A stretch of DNA of 64,000 nt from Nitrosotalea sp. (GCA_023251795.1 JAHEYD010000004.1:1-64000), one strand, 5' to 3'. Positions 41,093 to 49,632 are shown, counted from the stretch's first letter. Notes: a model not told the origin generated them from the sequence alone. Numbers and translations are program-made.

Positions 41093-41506
41093 ATGATAGA
41101 TAATAGATACATAACAATAACAAAAGATGACCCTGCATATCCATTTTTGCAGGTAGTATCGAATAGGAAAAATAATGATGTAATAAAAACAGCAGCCGCT
41201 CTTTTTGATTTATTGCATACACTGCATAAAACATCAACACAAAACAGACCGCCGTTAAATGGTTCATCACGTTTTGTTATATCAGAAAACATAGGAATTT
41301 CAAAAGGATTAATCAGCCAGTATCTTACAGTACATAAAAAGATTCAATCCCAGAAAGTAAAACAAGAAATCATTTCTAATCATATTGGGATACTAAAAGC
41401 GTATCCATTATCAAAAATAAGAGGTAAAAACCAGGAAGAAACGGAAAAACTACAATTACAAAAAATTGAGATGTTAAAATCAGCAAGGGAAAAGCAGATG
41501 AGTTAA
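41093..41506 (+). CDS. ParB-type helix-turn-helix protein
   Basis: Residues 62-85 (SSRFVISENIGISKGLISQY) fit the helix-turn-helix of ParB/KorB-like proteins, followed by a helical domain with ILKAYPLSKIRG. No nuclease N-terminus. 137 residues. Likely DNA-binding; a partition role is possible but no ParA was seen. Confidence 0.6.
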   Translation: MIDNRYITITKDDPAYPFLQVVSNRKNNDVIKTAAALFDLLHTLHKTSTQNRPPLNGSSRFVISENIGISKGLISQYLTVHKKIQSQKVKQEIISNHIGILKAYPLSKIRGKNQEETEKLQLQKIEMLKSAREKQMS

Positions 41507-41806
41507 ATGAGGCGAATTTGGAGATATACTTCAAAACGGGAAGTCCAACATTTAACGAGAGGGAACTTGCAAATCAACCTCACTGCTCCCGTTATGCTGA
41601 ACTATAACATAAAAAAGCATAGGAGGAATTAACTAAAATCAAAAAACATCAGACCACATTATATACCTTCGATATAGAGGTAAAGCGGAAATTTACAGAA
41701 ACCATATACGGAAAAAGGTTTCTTTGTAATCCGTAACTTTGCCTCTATCAAAATGGGAATTATCAGGTTAAAACCCTGAAATACCCGAAATAAAAATAGG
41801 AGAATT
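41507..41806 (+). other. Gene-poor region with hairpins and decayed small ORFs
   Basis: A 41-codon frame (41507-41632) is possible but weak. CGGGAAGT (41537-41544) can pair with ACTGCTCCCG (41582-41591). After AGGAGG at 41621-41626 a frame without ATG reads KKHQTTLYTFDIEV, meets TAA at 41733-41735 and continues LCLYQNGNYQVKTLKYPK to a second TAA. A long imperfect hairpin at 41674-41748 covers the same bases. The stretch may be a structured RNA or a dying gene. Confidence 0.4.
41674..41748 (+). ncRNA. Candidate structured RNA: long imperfect hairpin
   Basis: Outer stem: 41674-41685 with 41737-41748 (12 pairs including AGAGGTAAAG with CTTTGCCTCT, one G-U). Then CGGA (41686-41689) with TCCG (41730-41733), TTACA (41693-41697) with TGTAA (41725-41729), and GAAACC (41698-41703) with GGTTTC (41717-41722), closed by a 13-base loop. 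About 27 pairs in 75 bases. Confidence 0.4.
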
Positions 41807-42061
41807 ATGCAATTAGATAAAGATGAAGGAGAATCAACCGATAATTACGAATTTGATTTAAAGAAAACGCTTGAATCAAACATATTAAATATCTTTGCGT
41901 TTTTTATCATTTACGTTTATGTAATAATATTCAGTAAAATGATGAATAGTTTCACGTTACCAGAAATGTAAATCATAGCGTTATTTGTATTTGCGTGGTC
42001 TGTAATAAGAGCTATATCATCAGTTAATATTAATCTCGAATATAAACCAAGAGATAAATGA
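41807..42061 (+). CDS. Small membrane protein with an in-frame TAA
   Basis: ATG 41807 after AGGAG gives 54 residues, with one membrane span (ILNIFAFFIIYVYVIIF), to a TAA at 41969-41971. The same frame continues without break for 29 codons containing a second span (IIALFVFAWSVIRAI) to TGA 42059-42061. The extension looks protein-like. Either the stop is a recent mutation, or it is read through. Confidence 0.5.
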
Positions 42062-42064
42062 AAA

Positions 42065-42265
42065 ATGAGAGGTAGAATGTACGAATACTCGTTAAAATCA
42101 TTGAAAGATAAAAAGGAAATACTGCTAAAAGAAAGAGACAAAATCAGAGAAATAAAACCCTTAGAAATATCAGTTATAGAAGGACATTATCTATCTATAA
42201 TTACTGATATTGATATTGCAATCGAAAAATTAACGCCGCAAAGAACACCATCACAGACATTATAA
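42065..42265 (+). CDS. 66-residue helical protein
   Basis: Coiled-coil-like (LKSLKDKKEILLKERDKIRE). ATG 42065 follows a weak site; ATG 42077 is an alternative. No family recognised. Confidence 0.45.
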   Translation: MRGRMYEYSLKSLKDKKEILLKERDKIREIKPLEISVIEGHYLSIITDIDIAIEKLTPQRTPSQTL

Positions 42266-42294
42266 TAAAAATCAAAAAGGAGAACAAAGATAAA

Positions 42295-43311
42295 ATGACT
42301 TTACCACAAGAAAAAATAGATTCCTTAAATCAGTTATCCCAAATACACGGGATTCCGATTCAGGACTTAGTATCGTATTATGAAAAACACTTAGCAGACC
42401 CTAATTATAACGGAAAATTTAAAAGCCAGTCCGAATTATTGAACTATATAGATAGTTTAATAGTTGGATTTATCGGGGAATTTGCTAATAACGTAATGGA
42501 TGAGGTTGAAATGCTTATTTTAGATTCATCAACACCAAGAGAATCAAAAAACCAAAACTACTTCAATAGGCATCTTGCATTAGCGAAAAGAACATCAGGG
42601 GACACTAAAATGAAATGGTTATCTGTAATGAATATGGAAGAGACAGGAGAAATGATACAACTTCCAGATTTATCAACAGGTAAGATGAAAATAAGCATTA
42701 CAAAAGAAACCGACCAGACGATAGAAGCCTTTTCACGTACTGGATTATCAAACTTTACACCACAAGGATTAACGTGGGTCTCGCCAAATGAAGCGGAAAA
42801 GAAGGATTTTATCCGTAAAATAATAAAACCAGTAGAGATAGCTCAAGCAGGTAAAAATTTATCATTAAAACTTGATGGAACAGATATGATAAGTCCATTT
42901 TCATTACGCCTTATCAGTGGAACAATCAGTTCCCGAAGATTATCGAAGAAAGTGGATGATGAAACCAGGAAGGAAAGAGAATCAGGCATCATAAACATTG
43001 TTGATAAAAGTGTTGCATTGAATCCCGATTTCTTCAAAAACAAAACAATTACCGACCCAAAAGACGCATCAAAAACAAAAATCCAATATGGCGGATTTGC
43101 AGGATTTTGCGAACCTGATGATATTAGGAATATTGATAGAGGAACACAAGCGGAATTTATCGGCTATATAACATCACCCCAAAATATGAATGTTGTTACT
43201 ATTTGGACATCGTTGGTAGTAGCTCCAAAAACACCTACACAGCGATTGAAAACAGGAAAAACCGATAACAAACAATCTGCACCAAGCGGAATTAATCCTG
43301 CTGCACTTTAA
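42295..43311 (+). CDS. Unknown 338-residue protein of the replication region
   Basis: AAGGAG precedes the ATG. N-terminal 60 residues are helical (IDSLNQLSQIHGIPIQDLVS); the remainder is beta-rich and ends in a Lys/Pro tail. Position before a RecA-like ATPase suggests a single-strand-binding or recombination mediator role, but no motif confirms it. Confidence 0.5.
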   Translation: MTLPQEKIDSLNQLSQIHGIPIQDLVSYYEKHLADPNYNGKFKSQSELLNYIDSLIVGFIGEFANNVMDEVEMLILDSSTPRESKNQNYFNRHLALAKRTSGDTKMKWLSVMNMEETGEMIQLPDLSTGKMKISITKETDQTIEAFSRTGLSNFTPQGLTWVSPNEAEKKDFIRKIIKPVEIAQAGKNLSLKLDGTDMISPFSLRLISGTISSRRLSKKVDDETRKERESGIINIVDKSVALNPDFFKNKTITDPKDASKTKIQYGGFAGFCEPDDIRNIDRGTQAEFIGYITSPQNMNVVTIWTSLVVAPKTPTQRLKTGKTDNKQSAPSGINPAAL

Positions 43312-43323
43312 ACAAAAACAAAT

Positions 43324-43485
43324 ATGACGAAAAATTCAACATCAATAAAAATAGGCGATAATGTAAGAACCATAGTGAGAGAATTAAAACTTGGTTCTTG
43401 CGTTATTGACCAGATAGAACTTGATTATCTCTATAATCTTTTTTCAGCCTATAAATCAGTAGCAGGAATGCACGGAGTAAAATAG
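43324..43485 (+). CDS. 53-residue small protein
   Basis: Helical; no motif recognised. Its stop (TAG) is directly followed by the ATG of the next gene. Confidence 0.4.
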   Translation: MTKNSTSIKIGDNVRTIVRELKLGSCVIDQIELDYLYNLFSAYKSVAGMHGVK

Positions 43486-43635
43486 ATGTCTAAAGTTTGT
43501 TGTACTAATCCACAGTGTAATAATTATTTGATGCAATTTCATACAGTAAGTAAAGCACCAAGTCAGGATGTATGTGACGGATGCAATCAGCAGGGAACAT
43601 TAGAATTTACAAAAGAAAACATAGGAGCAACATAA
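43486..43635 (+). CDS. 49-residue zinc-ribbon protein
   Basis: KVCCTNPQCNNY and DVCDGCNQQ form a CxxxxC...CxxC ribbon. Its TAA overlaps the ATG of the ATPase gene (TAATG), so the two are coupled. Confidence 0.5.
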   Translation: MSKVCCTNPQCNNYLMQFHTVSKAPSQDVCDGCNQQGTLEFTKENIGAT

Positions 43636-44720
43636 TGGAATCATTATTACCAACGGAAGGAGAAGGATTTGTACCACAAGAAGATTTCAGTAAGATGAAA
43701 TTTGATTTCACCCCAGATACTTCGCAGGGTAAAATCGTTTTTACCATTCACGGACATAAGGGTGCAGGAAAAACGTATGGAGCTTTTGCCATAACCACAG
43801 GCAGAATAGGCGGCTTTCAAGCAGGAAGAACAGTAGCACTATCATTTGATAAAAAAACAAAAATTACAAAAGACCAATGGTTTTCCCAAGATAATATAAT
43901 TGTTCATGATGGTAAAAAGTATTACGTAAAAGCACCGCCAGATATGAGGGTAAAATCAGGATATATTTCATATCTTTACATGCAGCAGCTTCTTGATATA
44001 GAAGCTAAGAATAATCCCGATTGGATAATATTTGATGGATTTACCGATTATACTGAAATCCTTGAAATGTATATGCGATATATCAATGGTCTTAAAGCTA
44101 CACAAGGATTTGCTAATCGTAATATCTGGAAAGACAGAGGTTCTGCTATACAAGACTTACATGACAGAGCTATGAAAGCAGCCAAGGTTGGCGTAATTTA
44201 TGTTACTTATTCTGATAAGGATGAGATTGTTCTTGAAGGCGAAGTAGTAACAAAAGCTGATGTACCAAAATATATTGATGTTGTGATGAAGGAAACAGAT
44301 GTTGTACTGAAGGCAACTAAGGCAAAAGGAAAAGACGGAGACCTTTTCTATCTTCATGTAGAAACAACAAAATATAAGCAATATCTCGGTACTGATGGTA
44401 AAATGATGCCTATTATAGACGGTATTACTTTACAGCAGGGAAGAACGTATAATGTAACTGGATTAGCAGAAAAAGTTATACCTACTATTCAACAAAATCA
44501 AAACGTGGGACAGGAAACTGTTTTGAAAAAACCAGAAATACCACCATTAGTCACTCCCACAGAGGTTAAAAACCTCCCTGCCCTAACTCTTACTCCAGAT
44601 AGAATAAAAAATGCTATTGAGGAGATAAAAGCAGTAAGAGAACAGGATGAAGAAACAGAAAAAAACAACGCACCATCAAAAATAAAACACGAAATACCAG
44701 ACCTTTTAAAATATATGTAA
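43635..44720 (+). CDS. RecA/Sak4-like ATPase (AAA_24 type)
   Basis: Walker A GHKGAGKTYG (about 41-50) and Walker B WIIFDGFTDY lie in an AAA_24-like fold, close to phage Sak4 single-strand annealing ATPases. ATG 43635 is preferred over an earlier in-frame ATG inside the upstream gene. 361 residues with a Pro-rich C-terminal tail. Likely acts in recombination-dependent replication with the neighbouring nucleases. Confidence 0.75.
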   Translation: MESLLPTEGEGFVPQEDFSKMKFDFTPDTSQGKIVFTIHGHKGAGKTYGAFAITTGRIGGFQAGRTVALSFDKKTKITKDQWFSQDNIIVHDGKKYYVKAPPDMRVKSGYISYLYMQQLLDIEAKNNPDWIIFDGFTDYTEILEMYMRYINGLKATQGFANRNIWKDRGSAIQDLHDRAMKAAKVGVIYVTYSDKDEIVLEGEVVTKADVPKYIDVVMKETDVVLKATKAKGKDGDLFYLHVETTKYKQYLGTDGKMMPIIDGITLQQGRTYNVTGLAEKVIPTIQQNQNVGQETVLKKPEIPPLVTPTEVKNLPALTLTPDRIKNAIEEIKAVREQDEETEKNNAPSKIKHEIPDLLKYM

Positions 44721-44721
44721 G

Positions 44722-44865
44722 GTGATTTTTATTTCTACCATACAACATATTATAGATGAACTCGGAGAATTAAATTTAGCTGAATTAAGACAAATAGAAA
44801 AAGAACTCTTACATAATATCAGAGTACAGCAAGAAGAGGAACTATTAAATATAGGTAAACAATGA
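44722..44865 (+). CDS. 47-residue helical peptide with unclear start
   Basis: The GTG inside AAGGTG (44722-44724) is the only standard in-frame start, but then no ribosome site remains; ATT 44731 would suit the AAGGTG as ribosome site. The protein is a charged helix (IIDELGELNLAELRQIEKEL). Its stop overlaps the next start. Confidence 0.4.
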   Translation: MIFISTIQHIIDELGELNLAELRQIEKELLHNIRVQQEEELLNIGKQ

Positions 44866-45095
44866 TAAAAAAATCTGGATATTTATTTTTTACAATAATG
44901 TACTCTTTATTTATGGGAGTTTTAGCAGTCTTATTTTATCAAATGATTTTCACTTATATTTTAGGAAGAACCCCGATATTATTTTATATTTTCCTTAATT
45001 TTTTTGCAGGATTTATCCCTTCTTTTTTGATAATGTATTCTGCAAAAAGCCATCTACGAAAAGTAGAAAAACAGGATTCGGAGCAAAACAGATGA
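44862..45095 (+). CDS. Two-pass membrane protein
   Basis: Spans at YLFFTIMYSLFMGVLAVLFY and ILFYIFLNFFAGFIPSFLIM, basic C-terminus. Overlaps both neighbours. Function unknown. Confidence 0.55.
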   Translation: MIKKSGYLFFTIMYSLFMGVLAVLFYQMIFTYILGRTPILFYIFLNFFAGFIPSFLIMYSAKSHLRKVEKQDSEQNR

Positions 45096-45247
45096 ATAAA
45101 AAATCATCAATCATCAAAAAACAACGAATTTGCAGTGATGATAAATGCAGACAATTCGGATGTTTCCATCATGGAGAACATATAAAAAACGAATATTGTG
45201 ATGAAAATTGCACACATAACACAGATGCAAAATGCGAGGTAATATAA
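45092..45247 (+). CDS. 51-residue Cys/His-rich protein
   Basis: Six Cys and four His (RICSDDKCRQFGCFHHG, YCDENCTHN, KCEV), consistent with two zinc sites. Overlaps the previous gene. Confidence 0.5.
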   Translation: MNKKSSIIKKQRICSDDKCRQFGCFHHGEHIKNEYCDENCTHNTDAKCEVI

Positions 45248-45248
45248 C

Positions 45249-45512
45249 ATGAGTAATGAATTATTAGCAGCCACTATAACCATAATTATTGCAGTTATTG
45301 TTATTTTAATTTATGCAATAATGAGTAAAAATCCATCAATAGTAAATAATGTTTTTCTTATATCTGGATTGGTGTTAATCATCAGCATAATAATAGCAAT
45401 TGAATTTCATAGCACTTTTTTCGCTATTATCATTATAGGAAGCTCATTTGTGTTTTTCCCTCTATTATCACTTAAAATTAATAGATTCACGGAGCAAGTT
45501 TATGGAAAATAA
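45249..45512 (+). CDS. Three-pass small membrane protein
   Basis: Hydrophobic segments ATITIIIAVIVILIYAIM, VFLISGLVLIISIIIAIEF and TFFAIIIIGSSFVFFPLL. 87 residues, with no soluble domain. Function unknown. Confidence 0.55.
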   Translation: MSNELLAATITIIIAVIVILIYAIMSKNPSIVNNVFLISGLVLIISIIIAIEFHSTFFAIIIIGSSFVFFPLLSLKINRFTEQVYGK

Positions 45513-45651
45513 TATCATGTTATTTCTATTGTCATTACTTTTAGCATTAATAATGTTTTACTGTTTAAAAACATTATCAAATAAATCTATAAGAGTAAAA
45601 AAGATACTTGATACATACGAACATAAATGGAATACATTTTGGGGAATATAA
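45502..45651 (+). CDS. 49-residue single-pass membrane protein
   Basis: ATG 45502 (CGGAGC upstream) rather than 45448. Span IMLFLLSLLLALIMFYCL, then a basic cytosolic tail. Overlaps the previous gene. Confidence 0.5.
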   Translation: MENNIMLFLLSLLLALIMFYCLKTLSNKSIRVKKILDTYEHKWNTFWGI

Positions 45652-45909
45652 ATGGAAGTTGCTTTAATACTATTCAATTTTTCATTGCATGGATATGCAA
45701 CAGCAAGAAAAAACGATGAGATGAAAGCAGGGGCATCTTTTTTTATGGTAGTGCCTCTTTTATCAGATTTATTAATTGGCAGGACTTCAGGATATAAAAA
45801 TATACTTAATCAACGTACATCAGATTTTTTACTTGTGTTTGCGGTTGCTATTGGATTAGTATCTATATTTTGGTCAATTGGATATTTAATTGGTTATATG
45901 AGGGAATAA
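45652..45909 (+). CDS. Unknown membrane protein, 85 residues
   Basis: Directly follows the previous stop. Weak N-terminal span and a clear C-terminal span (DFLLVFAVAIGLVSIFWSIG). Sits immediately before the primase gene. Confidence 0.5.
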   Translation: MEVALILFNFSLHGYATARKNDEMKAGASFFMVVPLLSDLLIGRTSGYKNILNQRTSDFLLVFAVAIGLVSIFWSIGYLIGYMRE

Positions 45910-45910
45910 A

Positions 45911-46858
45911 ATGTCCTTAGAAGTACGTGATATTCTTTACTCAAACTTTTCACGTAATGTAGGCAATCCCTATCAATCTCCAATACATAATCAAGGACAA
46001 CTTAACAGATTTGTTTCTCTTAACAACGGGGTTAATGATTCTTGTTTTGTATCCACTTGTTTTTATCAAGGAAAAAGACCTGTTTTTGATGACCTTTTCC
46101 TTGAAACTGATTTTCTAAATATAGAACCTATGGCAAGAATAGGGCAATGGTATAATGAACACGGAATTGACTGGATACCTGTTTTTTCAGCTAATAGGGG
46201 ATTTCATATTCATGGGCTTTTTGAACCTGAAATAGTACAACAGCAAACAGTAAAAAAACTTGCTGACCAGATACTAAAGGATACTCGTAACGAAGGGGTT
46301 ATAGATGCTCATGTAGTAGGGAATTTTAAATGTATGGCAAGAATACCTAACACTAAACGATTAAATGGATTGTGGTGCATTCCTTTATCACAGGAAATGA
46401 TATTAGATAATCCTCCTATCTCAACTATTTTTTCTTTAGCAAAATCACCACAGTCCATTTATTACAATATCAAAAAAAGACCTAAAATTACAGAGTTCGT
46501 GCAAGATGTCAAGGTTGAAGAACATATTACCCCGAAGCATAAATCACTCCCAAAGGAATCTTTTTTCCTTAAAGATGTTCTCCGACCTTGTGTTCATAAT
46601 AAGCTCATTTCCCCTAATCCCTCACACTTAATAAGAATATCAGCAGTAATAGAAATGTTAAATCAATCAATACCAATTCCCCAGATTTTAGATTCGTTGG
46701 AATCATTGGAATGGATTGATTTTGACCGTACTTATTCAAGGTATCAGGTAGAATCCATTGAAGAAAAATGGAAACAAGGAATAGCACATCCTATATCCAG
46801 AAAAAAAATAGGATGCACTAAAAAAACATCATGTATAAATTGTATTTTAAGAGGTTAA
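45911..46858 (+). CDS. Fused primase: PriS-like catalytic domain plus PriL-like Fe-S domain
   Basis: Makes primers; the two subunits of archaeal primase appear joined in one chain. Catalytic part: LETDFLN (E65, D67), SANRGFHIHGLF (93-104) and IDAHVVGNFKCMARIPNTKR (D132). The C-terminal 95 residues resemble PriL: PCVHN (C227), a helical bundle, YQVESIEE, then GC302, SC308 and C311, four Cys for a [4Fe-4S] cluster. 315 residues. Differs from the left-hand primase in sequence and layout, giving the element two primases. Confidence 0.8.
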   Translation: MSLEVRDILYSNFSRNVGNPYQSPIHNQGQLNRFVSLNNGVNDSCFVSTCFYQGKRPVFDDLFLETDFLNIEPMARIGQWYNEHGIDWIPVFSANRGFHIHGLFEPEIVQQQTVKKLADQILKDTRNEGVIDAHVVGNFKCMARIPNTKRLNGLWCIPLSQEMILDNPPISTIFSLAKSPQSIYYNIKKRPKITEFVQDVKVEEHITPKHKSLPKESFFLKDVLRPCVHNKLISPNPSHLIRISAVIEMLNQSIPIPQILDSLESLEWIDFDRTYSRYQVESIEEKWKQGIAHPISRKKIGCTKKTSCINCILRG

Positions 46859-46861
46859 GAA

Positions 46862-47002
46862 ATGAATAATAAACAATTTATTTTAATCGTTGTTTTACTT
46901 AGTCTTATTTCAGGTGTAATTGGATATAATATTAGTGGGTTTCAGATGGCTGTTTTCGGTATGATTAGTGTTCCTGCTCTTTTTTTGTATATAGGTGATT
47001 AA
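46862..47002 (+). CDS. 46-residue membrane protein
   Basis: Two hydrophobic stretches (FILIVVLLSLISGVIGY; MAVFGMISVPALFLYI). Starts four bases after the primase stop. Confidence 0.45.
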   Translation: MNNKQFILIVVLLSLISGVIGYNISGFQMAVFGMISVPALFLYIGD

Positions 47003-47003
47003 A

Positions 47004-47219
47004 ATGTATTCTTTTCCTTATATGCAAAGGATGTTTTTTTGGGTTATTGGTTGGTTATTTGGTTTTTCAATATATGTTATCGGATTATCTTATAGTATAT
47101 TAAATATATTAATTAGCATAATTATGATTTTATCAGGTTTCTTCATAGTATTAATATCAACTTACCAGATACTAACAATATCAGAAGAGTTAAATTTCAG
47201 ATTATCAAATCATAGGTAA
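47004..47219 (+). CDS. 71-residue membrane protein
   Basis: ATG 47004 chosen for AGGTGATT upstream rather than 46995. Two spans (MFFWVIGWLFGFSIYVIGLS; ILISIIMILSGFFIVLISTY). Function unknown. Confidence 0.5.
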   Translation: MYSFPYMQRMFFWVIGWLFGFSIYVIGLSYSILNILISIIMILSGFFIVLISTYQILTISEELNFRLSNHR

Positions 47220-47222
47220 ATT

Positions 47223-47366
47223 ATGTTATCAGAAATAAAAATAAATCAATGGTTAGAAAGAATAGAAAGTAATATGCAGAGTCATAATATTACATTTATG
47301 GAATTACAAAATCTTATAACAGAAAAGAGAACATTATTAAAAGTATTAGAAAAGGAGATTAACTAA
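47223..47366 (+). CDS. 47-residue helical protein
   Basis: Charged coiled-coil-like protein (LQNLITEKRTLLKVLEKEI). No family recognised. Confidence 0.4.
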   Translation: MLSEIKINQWLERIESNMQSHNITFMELQNLITEKRTLLKVLEKEIN

Positions 47367-47371
47367 AAATT

Positions 47372-47590
47372 ATGAAATTACTTCATACAACGATAGGGCA
47401 TAAAGTATTAAAATGCCCAGAATGTAAAAGTGGAGAGTTGATAGTAAAATATTTTTGTGGCAATAATAATTGTCTTTTTTATAATATAAATTCATGCGAT
47501 GATATTTGCGATGATATGATATTAGATAATAATTGTAAAATAACAGGATTTATTTTACATTGTAATACATGTGGAGATGATTGGGCTTAA
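47372..47590 (+). CDS. 72-residue zinc protein
   Basis: CPECKSG, FCGNNNC, SCDDIC and HCNTCGDDW give ten Cys in a treble-ribbon arrangement. Directly abuts the nuclease gene. Probably nucleic-acid binding. Confidence 0.55.
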   Translation: MKLLHTTIGHKVLKCPECKSGELIVKYFCGNNNCLFYNINSCDDICDDMILDNNCKITGFILHCNTCGDDWA

Positions 47591-48286
47591 ATGCAAATTC
47601 AAATAGATTCCTTAGAAGCATCGGATAATCCGCAAACAGTAACTGCTTTAAAAGATAACGGCAAAAATGAAATCATTATTAAACGATTAGAATGCGGTGA
47701 TTATTTTTGTTCCCCTTGTCTTATTGAGCATAAAACCCTCGCCGATTATGTTAATTCAGTTAAAACAGGTAGGATATTTCAACAATGTCAGGATATGCTT
47801 TACTCACGTCAGCAGAATTTTGATTTAAAACTTTACATCTTTATTTCAGGTAATATAGCAGATATTTTTAATTTACCTCATGGTGCTCAAGCAGAACCTT
47901 TAATTGCAGCATGGGCATCCTTAAATAGACAAGGCGTCCCGACTATTTTCATCGGTAATCAATGGTTTTTTACAAAAGGAATGTTATATCTTTTTTCCAA
48001 GTATAATGATGGAAAAGAAAGAAAATATAATCCTGTAAGAGCACCGATAACTTCAAACGATTTAATTCTTAATAATTATCAGTCAATATCATGGATAACA
48101 AAAAGTAAAAACGGAACTGATATTATGGACGGCATTGGAGAAATTACAGCTAAAAAATTAAAAGAGAAATTCCCTACTCCTAAAAAATTATACAACGCTA
48201 CTATAACAGAACTTCAAGAAGTGGAAGGAATCGGTCAAAAAACAGCAACAGATTTAATAAGATTTTTCAACGGAGAAACAATATGA
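47591..48286 (+). CDS. XPF/ERCC4-family nuclease with (HhH)2 domain
   Basis: Structure-specific nuclease for forked or flapped DNA. IQIDSLE (D6), CGDYFC, LIEHKTLADYVNSVKTGRIFQQ (E46, K48) are the ERCC4 motifs; the C-terminal 55 residues hold two helix-hairpin-helix motifs (MDGIGEITAKKLKE; VEGIGQKTATDLI). No helicase domain, like short archaeal XPF; the separate SNF2 protein may partner it. Confidence 0.85.
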   Translation: MQIQIDSLEASDNPQTVTALKDNGKNEIIIKRLECGDYFCSPCLIEHKTLADYVNSVKTGRIFQQCQDMLYSRQQNFDLKLYIFISGNIADIFNLPHGAQAEPLIAAWASLNRQGVPTIFIGNQWFFTKGMLYLFSKYNDGKERKYNPVRAPITSNDLILNNYQSISWITKSKNGTDIMDGIGEITAKKLKEKFPTPKKLYNATITELQEVEGIGQKTATDLIRFFNGETI

Positions 48287-48399
48287 ATACACAAAAAATA
48301 GAAAAATACTTTTTAGACAATATGCATCAAATAACAATAGCAGCAATAGCAATATTATTATTAGGATGGATTTTTCTTGTTTACACAACAATTTATTAA
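48283..48399 (+). CDS. 38-residue membrane peptide
   Basis: One span (ITIAAIAILLLGWIFLVYTT). Overlaps the nuclease stop (ATGA-like). Function unknown. Confidence 0.45.
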   Translation: MNTQKIEKYFLDNMHQITIAAIAILLLGWIFLVYTTIY

Positions 48400-48420
48400 A
48401 CTTTAAAAAATAGGAGAAAT

Positions 48421-48666
48421 ATGAGTAAGGCATGGTGTATTTGGTGTGAATCAGGTAATGGTAGACCTAACGATGATTTTTTCTGGTTACATGAAGATTG
48501 TTTTTACAAAATTACTGACATAATGGATGATGTTAAGCAAGTTAAAAAAATGTTAGATGAACATAAATCTATTGATGAAATAGCTCGGTTTTTAGAAAGA
48601 GGGGAAGACTTTGTGAGAAAATGGAATAACACATCTAAAATAATAAAAAGCTTTGCTAAAAAATAA
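48421..48666 (+). CDS. 81-residue zinc plus HTH-like protein
   Basis: WCIWCESG and LHEDCF form a CxxC...HxxxC zinc site; the rest is helical with SIDEIARFLERGEDFV, which could be a helix-turn-helix. GGAG precedes the ATG. Confidence 0.5.
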   Translation: MSKAWCIWCESGNGRPNDDFFWLHEDCFYKITDIMDDVKQVKKMLDEHKSIDEIARFLERGEDFVRKWNNTSKIIKSFAKK

Positions 48667-48682
48667 TATTAAACTTTAACAA

Positions 48683-48729
48683 ACTTTAAATAACTAAAAA
48701 TCAATAAACTAAATTGAGGACATATAATT
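48683..48729 (+). promoter_or_regulatory. Promoter with GAGGACA leader
   Basis: CTTTAAATAAC (48683-48693) is a TATA-like box; GAGGACA (48716-48722) lies seven bases before ATG 48730. Confidence 0.5.
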
Positions 48730-49143
48730 ATGTTAGATACACGATGTTGGAATTGTGCTAAAAATATTGAAGTATGGGATGATGCAAAAGATTACCACCC
48801 AGATTTTGCTTATAAAGAATATCAAGGCAAAGGTATTTTCAAATGTCCTCGATGTAACGATATTCTTGATATAAGTGATAGTACATACATCATTAAAATA
48901 TCAAGAGAATACGATGAAGAAGGAGAGTTATTTACTAATTTCATAGAATATGACCATTCACTAAAAGATGGTAAGGATAGTTTTGAAGAAGATATGAATG
49001 AATATGATGTGTTTGACCATTTGCCTTTTGGTAAATATCTTCTTGAAGTTTATTGGTTATATTATCAATGTGGTGGATATGAGTATCCTAATGAATGGGA
49101 TTTAGATTATGCTATTCTCATGGAAGAGGAAACGAAAGAATGA
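48730..49143 (+). CDS. Acidic zinc-ribbon protein, 137 residues
   Basis: RCWNCAKN and FKCPRCND make one ribbon; the remainder is very acidic with WLYYQCGGYEYPNEWD. Unknown family. Overlaps the next gene. Confidence 0.55.
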   Translation: MLDTRCWNCAKNIEVWDDAKDYHPDFAYKEYQGKGIFKCPRCNDILDISDSTYIIKISREYDEEGELFTNFIEYDHSLKDGKDSFEEDMNEYDVFDHLPFGKYLLEVYWLYYQCGGYEYPNEWDLDYAILMEEETKE

Positions 49144-49355
49144 CAGAAATTGACGGTAAACAAGAATTAGACGTACATTTTACACTTAATATGATGCATC
49201 CTGATTATAAAGGAATATTAGAGAGATTAGAGGCTCTTTGTACTATTCCGCATGGTGTAGTAGTATCATCATCTTTTACATCAAGAAGAGAATCTAATTC
49301 ACCAAAAGAAAACCCAGAATTTGAAGCATTTTTAAGAGGACAGGAAGGACAATAA
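49140..49355 (+). CDS. Unknown 71-residue protein
   Basis: ATG 49140 overlaps the previous stop; an earlier in-frame ATG at 49095 lies inside it and is rejected. Contains IPHGVVVSSSFTSRRES. No family recognised. Confidence 0.45.
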   Translation: MTEIDGKQELDVHFTLNMMHPDYKGILERLEALCTIPHGVVVSSSFTSRRESNSPKENPEFEAFLRGQEGQ

Positions 49356-49356
49356 C

Positions 49357-49632
49357 ATGAAAATACCGAATATTCTTTATTACTTTTTAATTGCATGGAG
49401 TACGATATTTCTTTTCGTAGCAGTATATTCAAAATCATCTATTTATTTTTATGCTCATAATATATTTATTATATTTTGGATAATTATGATATTCTTAAGC
49501 AAAATAAATAATATGGATAAAATAAATAAACACGAAATAGATAGAGCTAATAATTTAATTCAAAATCCTATAAGGCTTCCACATAGTAACATTTGTATAA
49601 ATGATGAATTTCTCTTTTTATTGAGGTTATAA
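49357..49632 (+). CDS. Two-pass membrane protein
   Basis: Spans LYYFLIAWSTIFLFVAVYS and IFIIFWIIMIFLSKI, then a soluble C-terminal tail. Function unknown. Confidence 0.5.
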   Translation: MKIPNILYYFLIAWSTIFLFVAVYSKSSIYFYAHNIFIIFWIIMIFLSKINNMDKINKHEIDRANNLIQNPIRLPHSNICINDEFLFLLRL

